Positions 60,520 through 64,000 of a DNA stretch of 64,000 nucleotides are shown piece after piece. Source of the DNA: Actinomadura litoris (GTDB taxonomy: Bacteria; Actinomycetota; Actinomycetes; Streptosporangiales; Streptosporangiaceae); assembly GCF_009733595.1 (NCBI RefSeq), contig NZ_WOFH01000005.1:62001-126000 (forward strand), read 5' to 3'. Both the position numbers and the translations under genes were made by a program. The number at the start of each line of letters is the position of its first letter. The first letter of the stretch is position 1. Below the pieces are notes generated by a model that searched no databases, was not told the DNA's origin, and saw only the letters and a program-made list of their open reading frames with translations.

Positions 60520-61403
60520 TGGTCACGGTCCTAGCGCTCAGCGCGGCCCTCGCCTACGGCGTCGCGGACTTCCTCGGCGGCGCGGCGGCCCGCCGCTCGA
60601 CCGCGCTGAAGGCCCTGGCCTGGTGCGTCCCGATGGGCTTGGCCGTCGTGCTCGCCTCCGCGCTGCTCACCGGCGGCGGCACCGGATGGGGCCCGATGGC
60701 CTGGGGATTCGGCGCGGGCCTGGCGGGCGGGACGGGCCTGATCACCTTCTACCGGGCGCTCGCGCGGGGCCCGATGAGCGTGGTCGCCCCCGTATCCGCC
60801 CTCGCCGCCGCCGTGCTGCCGGTAGCGGTAGGCACGATGCAGGGCGAGCGGCTGGACGCGACGGTCCTGCTCGGCGTCCTCCTCTGCCTGGTCGCGATCG
60901 CCCTGGTCAGCATGGAGGAAGGCAGCGCCGACGAGACCGCCCCCGCCGCCTCCGGATGGCGGCGCCTCCTGGACTCGGGCCCGCTGATGGCCGGGGTGTC
61001 CGGCACCTGCTTCGGGATCTTCTTCATCCTCCTGAAGGAGGCCGGGGACGGCGGCGGCCTATGGCCGCTGGTCGCCGCCCGCGTAGGCAACGTCGTGGTC
61101 GTCTTCACGGCCCTGCTGTACCTGAAGATGTTCGGCGGCGCCTCCGAGCCCACCCCACCAGGAGCCCGACGCACGCTCATCGCCCTGACCCTCCTGTCGG
61201 GCGCCCTCGACGCCGGCGCGAACGCCCTCTACTTCATCGCCGTCCAGGACGGCCTGCTCAGCCTCGCCGCCGTCCTCACGTCCCTCTACCCGGCGATCAC
61301 GGTCCTCCTGGCCCGAATCACCTACAGCGAGCGCCTCCGCACCGTCCAACGCCTGGGCATGGCCATAGCAGTAGCCGGTGTAGCCCTCGTAACCGTCGGC
61401 TGA
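60519..61403 (+). CDS. EamA family transporter (DMT superfamily)
   Basis: A 294-residue protein of ten helices with two EamA repeats: LALSAALAYGVADFLGG at the start and VSGTCFGIFFILLKEAGDGG in the second half. Probably exports metabolites or amino acids. ATG 60519 overlaps the stop of the B3/B4 gene, tying it to an amino-acid/tRNA theme. The CRISPR array begins 33 bases after the stop. Confidence 0.9.
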   Translation: MVTVLALSAALAYGVADFLGGAAARRSTALKALAWCVPMGLAVVLASALLTGGGTGWGPMAWGFGAGLAGGTGLITFYRALARGPMSVVAPVSALAAAVLPVAVGTMQGERLDATVLLGVLLCLVAIALVSMEEGSADETAPAASGWRRLLDSGPLMAGVSGTCFGIFFILLKEAGDGGGLWPLVAARVGNVVVVFTALLYLKMFGGASEPTPPGARRTLIALTLLSGALDAGANALYFIAVQDGLLSLAAVLTSLYPAITVLLARITYSERLRTVQRLGMAIAVAGVALVTVG

Positions 61404-61436
61404 CCACACCCCCCACCCAAAACGCCCTGACCCCAG

Positions 61437-61837
61437 ATATCGAACCCTGGTGGGGGCGACGAGGCCGCGCACGCCGAAGGAGCAGTTGCAGACCCTCGTG
61501 GGGGCGATGAGGACCGGGTACGGGCTCTGGCCCCCGCACATGACCTCGGTGTTGCGAACCCTCGTGGGGGCGATGAGGACTCGTCAACGCCGGTGTGCCG
61601 GCCCATGTCATGTTGCGAACCCTCGTGGGGGCGATGAGGACTATGGCCACCGAACGCCGCTACACCATCACCTGGTTGCGAACCCTCGTGGGGGCGATGA
61701 GGACCTGTGAGCGGGGGCTTCTAATGGCGCTTACGTCCGGTTGCGAACCCTCGTGGGGGCGATGAGGACCACGGCGCACATCACGGCGTACAGCCGCAGG
61801 CGTCGCTGTTGCGAACCCTCGTGGGGGCGATGAGGAC
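61437..61837 (-). CRISPR. Orphan CRISPR array, seven 30-nt repeats
   Basis: On the plus strand repeats start GTTGCGAACCCT and end GCGATGAGGAC. They lie at 61437 (6 mismatches), 61485 (2 mismatches), 61551, 61612, 61675, 61740 and 61808; the last five are identical. Spacers are 18, 36, 31, 33, 35 and 38 nt and all different. Decay at the left end marks that side as leader-distal, so transcription is probably on the minus strand, where the repeat starts GTCCTCATCGCC and ends TTCGCAAC, like type I-B/III handles. No cas gene is in the window. Confidence 0.95.
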
Positions 61838-61994
61838 CCCATGGTAAAGCCGCTGGCTGGAAGGCGCACGGATGGCCGGGCATGGAGCGCGATTTCAGCG
61901 AGCCTTCGGTTGTGCACGAGACCCCGGCGTGTCGCTGAAACGGTAGCGCTCTCGGACGGCACGCGGCGCCACCGGGCGCTGACGAGGTCGTTGC
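61838..61994 (-). promoter_or_regulatory. Probable CRISPR leader
   Basis: 157 bases between the perfect-repeat end of the array and the MBL gene stop. It contains a 9-bp inverted repeat, TTTCAGCGA at 61893 and TCGCTGAAA at 61932. Assigned as leader because repeats are intact at this end; not otherwise proven. Confidence 0.5.
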
Positions 61995-62705
61995 TCATGG
62001 GGGGAGCAGGTTCTGGGTGGCGGTTCGTAGGGCGCGGGCCGCGTTCTGGGTGAGTGGTTCGCCGTGGCCGAAGCAGGCGATCTCGGTGTCGAGGGCTGCC
62101 AGCCGCTGGAAGGAGGCGGCCGCTGCTGGTGGGTCGGCGTTGAACACGCCGAGGATGACGCTTCCGTCGGGGGTGCGGGCCACCGTGTCTCCGGTGAACA
62201 ACACCTTCGGGCCGGGGAGGTGCAGAGCGACGCTGCCGGGTGTGTGGCCTGGCGCGGCCACGGCTTGGGCGCCGCCACCGAAGTCGAGGACGTCGCCGTC
62301 GTCGAGCTCGTGGTCCACATGCACCGGTGCGGGTGGCTCTGCTGGCAGTTGCTTGCGGGCCTGCTCCAATATGGGCCGCTCCCAGTCGGCGAGGATCGGG
62401 GGCGGGCCTGTCGTCTCGCCGCGGATGAACGGCGCGTCGGCGCGATGTGCGATGACGCGTACGTCTCCCCACTCTGCGATCTCGGCTGCGGCGCCGACGT
62501 GGTCTTCGTGGAAGTGTGTCAGCACCAGTCGTCGCAGGTCCGCCGGGTCGTGGCCGAGATCGCGGATCGCCTTGGCGATCAGTGGTGCGCTGCCGGAGGC
62601 GTAGGTGTCGATGAGGGTGAGGCCGTCGGGGTCCTGCCACAGATACGCGTTCGCCACGGGGAAGCGGAGCAGGTGCAGGCCGGGAAGCAACCGGATGACG
62701 TCCAT
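61995..62705 (-). CDS. MBL-fold metallo-hydrolase
   Basis: A 236-residue hydrolase with the two-metal motif THFHEDHVG, later APGHTPGSVALHL and FTGDTVAR, and the final His in CFGHGEPL. Class as glyoxalase II/lactonase-like; substrate unknown. ATG 62705. Its stop faces the CRISPR leader on the same strand, so read-through into the array is possible. Confidence 0.9.
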   Translation of the reverse strand: MDVIRLLPGLHLLRFPVANAYLWQDPDGLTLIDTYASGSAPLIAKAIRDLGHDPADLRRLVLTHFHEDHVGAAAEIAEWGDVRVIAHRADAPFIRGETTGPPPILADWERPILEQARKQLPAEPPAPVHVDHELDDGDVLDFGGGAQAVAAPGHTPGSVALHLPGPKVLFTGDTVARTPDGSVILGVFNADPPAAAASFQRLAALDTEIACFGHGEPLTQNAARALRTATQNLLPP

Positions 62706-62830
62706 GCGGCCGATGCTAGGAGCCCGCCGGACACCGCAGAGAGATCTACGCCCTGCGCGGATCGGCTATGAGCGGAAGCAAGACGGCGGCCGGAGGGCGG
62801 GACCGTAGGGCCCGCCCTCGTGGCTGTCGG

Positions 62831-62918
62831 TGGCGGTGGTGGTGGGATTCGAACCCACGGAAGCTTGCACTTCACACGCTTTCGAGGCGTGCGCCCTCGT
62901 CCACTAGGCGACACCACC
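62831..62918 (-). tRNA. tRNA-Ser (anticodon CGA)
   Basis: On the minus strand: acceptor GGTGGTG pairs with CACCACC, discriminator G and an encoded CCA follow; the T-arm is GTGGG-TTCGAAT-CCCAC; the anticodon stem-loop CACGC-CTCGAAA-GCGTG gives anticodon CGA; a long variable arm (GAAGTGCAAGCTTC) marks it as serine. It lies just upstream of the MBL gene and next to tadA. Confidence 0.97.
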
Positions 62919-62928
62919 GCGGGGAAGC

Positions 62929-63387
62929 CTACCGGACTCTGCGGTGCGTGAAGAACTCGGAGAGGAGTGCGGCGCACTCGGGGGCCATCACCTCGGCGAC
63001 GACCTCGGGGCGGTGGTTGAGGCGGCGGTCGCGGACGACGTCCCAGAGGGAGCCGACCGCGCCGGCCTTCAGGTCGACGGCGCCGTAGACGAGGCGGTCG
63101 AGGCGGGCCTGGACGGCGGCTCCCGCGCACATCGTGCACGGTTCGAGGGTGACGACCAGTGTGCAGCCGGACAGGCGCCAGGTGCCCAGGGCGGACGCGG
63201 CGCGCCGCATGGCGACGATCTCCGCGTGGCCGGTGGGGTCGGCGGTGCGCTCGCGGTCGTTGTGGCCGGTGCCGATGATCTCGCCGGAGGCGTCCAGGAC
63301 GACCGCGCCGACCGGGATCTCGCCCGCTTCGAAGGCCACGCGCGCCTCGTCCAGTGCCCGGCGCATCGCCTGCTCGGGGTCAGTCAC
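62929..63387 (-). CDS. tadA: tRNA-specific adenosine deaminase
   Basis: 152 residues; deaminates A34 to inosine in tRNA-Arg(ACG). Zinc motifs: HAE at residues 54-56 and PCTMC with Cys84 and Cys87; also NDRERTADPTGH substrate loop. ATG 63387 lies inside the preceding gene, overlapping by 8 bases, so they are coupled. The tRNA-Ser/tadA neighbourhood is typical for actinomycetes. Confidence 0.95.
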   Translation of the reverse strand: MTDPEQAMRRALDEARVAFEAGEIPVGAVVLDASGEIIGTGHNDRERTADPTGHAEIVAMRRAASALGTWRLSGCTLVVTLEPCTMCAGAAVQARLDRLVYGAVDLKAGAVGSLWDVVRDRRLNHRPEVVAEVMAPECAALLSEFFTHRRVR

Positions 63388-63817
63388 GGAGGCGGTCGAA
63401 CTCCTCGCCGAAACCGGCCTGCTCGGCGACCGCGAGCAGGGCGTCGCCGGGCAGGGCCCGCTCGCCGAGGTCGCTGAGGCGGCCGGGGTCGATGCCGAGG
63501 TCGTCCAGCAGGGCGGGGTCGCCGGCGGCGTCGCCGTCGGGGACCTCGCCGACGAGTTGGGTGAACAGTGAGCCGATGCCGTCCTCGCGGACGGTCGAGA
63601 CGTACGCGCGGGGCTCGTCCTGGCCGTCCAGGCGCAGGACGGCGAACCAGTCGTCGTCCTGTTCGATCAGCAGCACCACGGGGTCGCCGTAGGACTCGAC
63701 GGCCGCCTCCCGCATCAGGTCGGCGACGTCGTCGACGCCCTCGGCCTCGGCGAGGACGGCCTCGGTCCCGATCCAGCCCTGCGGGGTCCGCGCGAAGACG
63801 GCGGCGAAGTACGACAC
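63380..63817 (-). CDS. tRNA adenosine deaminase-associated protein
   Basis: A 145-residue acidic protein (SYFAAVFARTPQGWIGTEAV, then VDDVADLMREAA, then DDDWFAVLRLDG) of the actinobacterial family always found ahead of tadA. Its molecular role is unknown; an accessory part in tRNA editing is inferred from the conserved pairing and the 8-base overlap with tadA. Confidence 0.88.
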   Translation of the reverse strand: MSYFAAVFARTPQGWIGTEAVLAEAEGVDDVADLMREAAVESYGDPVVLLIEQDDDWFAVLRLDGQDEPRAYVSTVREDGIGSLFTQLVGEVPDGDAAGDPALLDDLGIDPGRLSDLGERALPGDALLAVAEQAGFGEEFDRLRD

Positions 63818-63889
63818 GTGGCCATTGTGGCCCAGGCCGGCGCCCCGATCACACCCCTGGCCAGCAAGGTGTCCGATTCGTTCCCAAGG

Positions 63890-64000
63890 TCAGCCGACGG
63901 TGTCGAGGGCGCGCTCGAAGGCGGCGGCGAAGCCGAGCCGGCCCGCGATGCTGAGGAGCATCTCGTCGGGGTACAGCTCCAGGTCGCCGGAGATGGCGCC
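63890..64000 (-). CDS. C-terminal fragment of a gene cut by the window edge
   Basis: Only 36 residues plus stop are visible: SGDLELYPDEMLLSIAGRLG then a helical end ...FERALDTVG. The frame is open to the edge. Family not recognised. Confidence 0.5.
   Translation of the reverse strand, partial: GAISGDLELYPDEMLLSIAGRLGFAAAFERALDTVG

Overview
The window is a stretch of high-GC actinomycete chromosome. GTG starts are common, there is a bS6-SSB-bS18-bL9 ribosomal cluster, an actinobacterial myo-inositol-1-phosphate synthase, SepF, DUF5318, DUF6049 and F420-type (LLM) proteins. Gene order from the left edge to dnaB (DUF6049 - CCA-adding enzyme - Ino1/PadR - DUF5318 - class A PBPs - rpsF/ssb/rpsR/rplI - MATE - dnaB) matches, from memory, the conserved origin-proximal block of Streptomyces and relatives. 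A Thermomonosporaceae/Streptosporangiales host such as Actinomadura is my best guess, but it is inference.

Left part (1-13.4 kb): the 5' part of a secreted DUF6049 protein, a YbaK-like deacylase, a CCA-adding enzyme translationally coupled to bioA, an MFS exporter, a small Cys protein, a solitary oligopeptide-binding lipoprotein, a minimal SepF-like gene, and then about 1.4 kb of non-coding DNA holding a tandem array of roughly 178/198-bp units. Ino1 and its PadR regulator follow, with a clear palindromic operator.

Core block (13.7-36.6 kb): DUF5318, two tandem class A penicillin-binding proteins with collagen-like Gly/Pro cytoplasmic heads and Cys-rich tails, a GT87 mannosyltransferase-like membrane protein, MerR, a barstar-like protein, DUF4190, an endonuclease IV-like protein, the ribosomal/SSB cluster, a Tat-type amidase, a MarR-controlled SMR efflux pair, a MATE exporter, and dnaB. 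The helicase gene is interrupted in its Walker A motif by a 356-residue intein with class 3 hallmarks (Ala1, block-B Trp, block-F Cys) and a decayed homing endonuclease. Two exact actinobacterial DnaA boxes lie just upstream of dnaB.

Accessory block (36.8-56.1 kb): a run of regulator-target cassettes (TetR, MarR, XRE), many divergent and several with their own inverted-repeat operators, paired with exporters, hydrolases, SDRs, an LLM oxidoreductase, methyltransferases and a GtfA/B-like glycosyltransferase. No single pathway is evident; the picture is of detoxification, export and small-molecule tailoring.

Right part (56.2-64 kb): an alkylation-repair group (Ada-AlkA fusion, Ogt) followed by a DNA polymerase III beta-clamp gene that is probably a second copy, a B3/B4-domain protein coupled to an EamA transporter, an orphan CRISPR array (seven 30-nt repeats, no cas genes in the window), an MBL hydrolase, tRNA-Ser(CGA), tadA with its usual partner, and a truncated gene at the edge.
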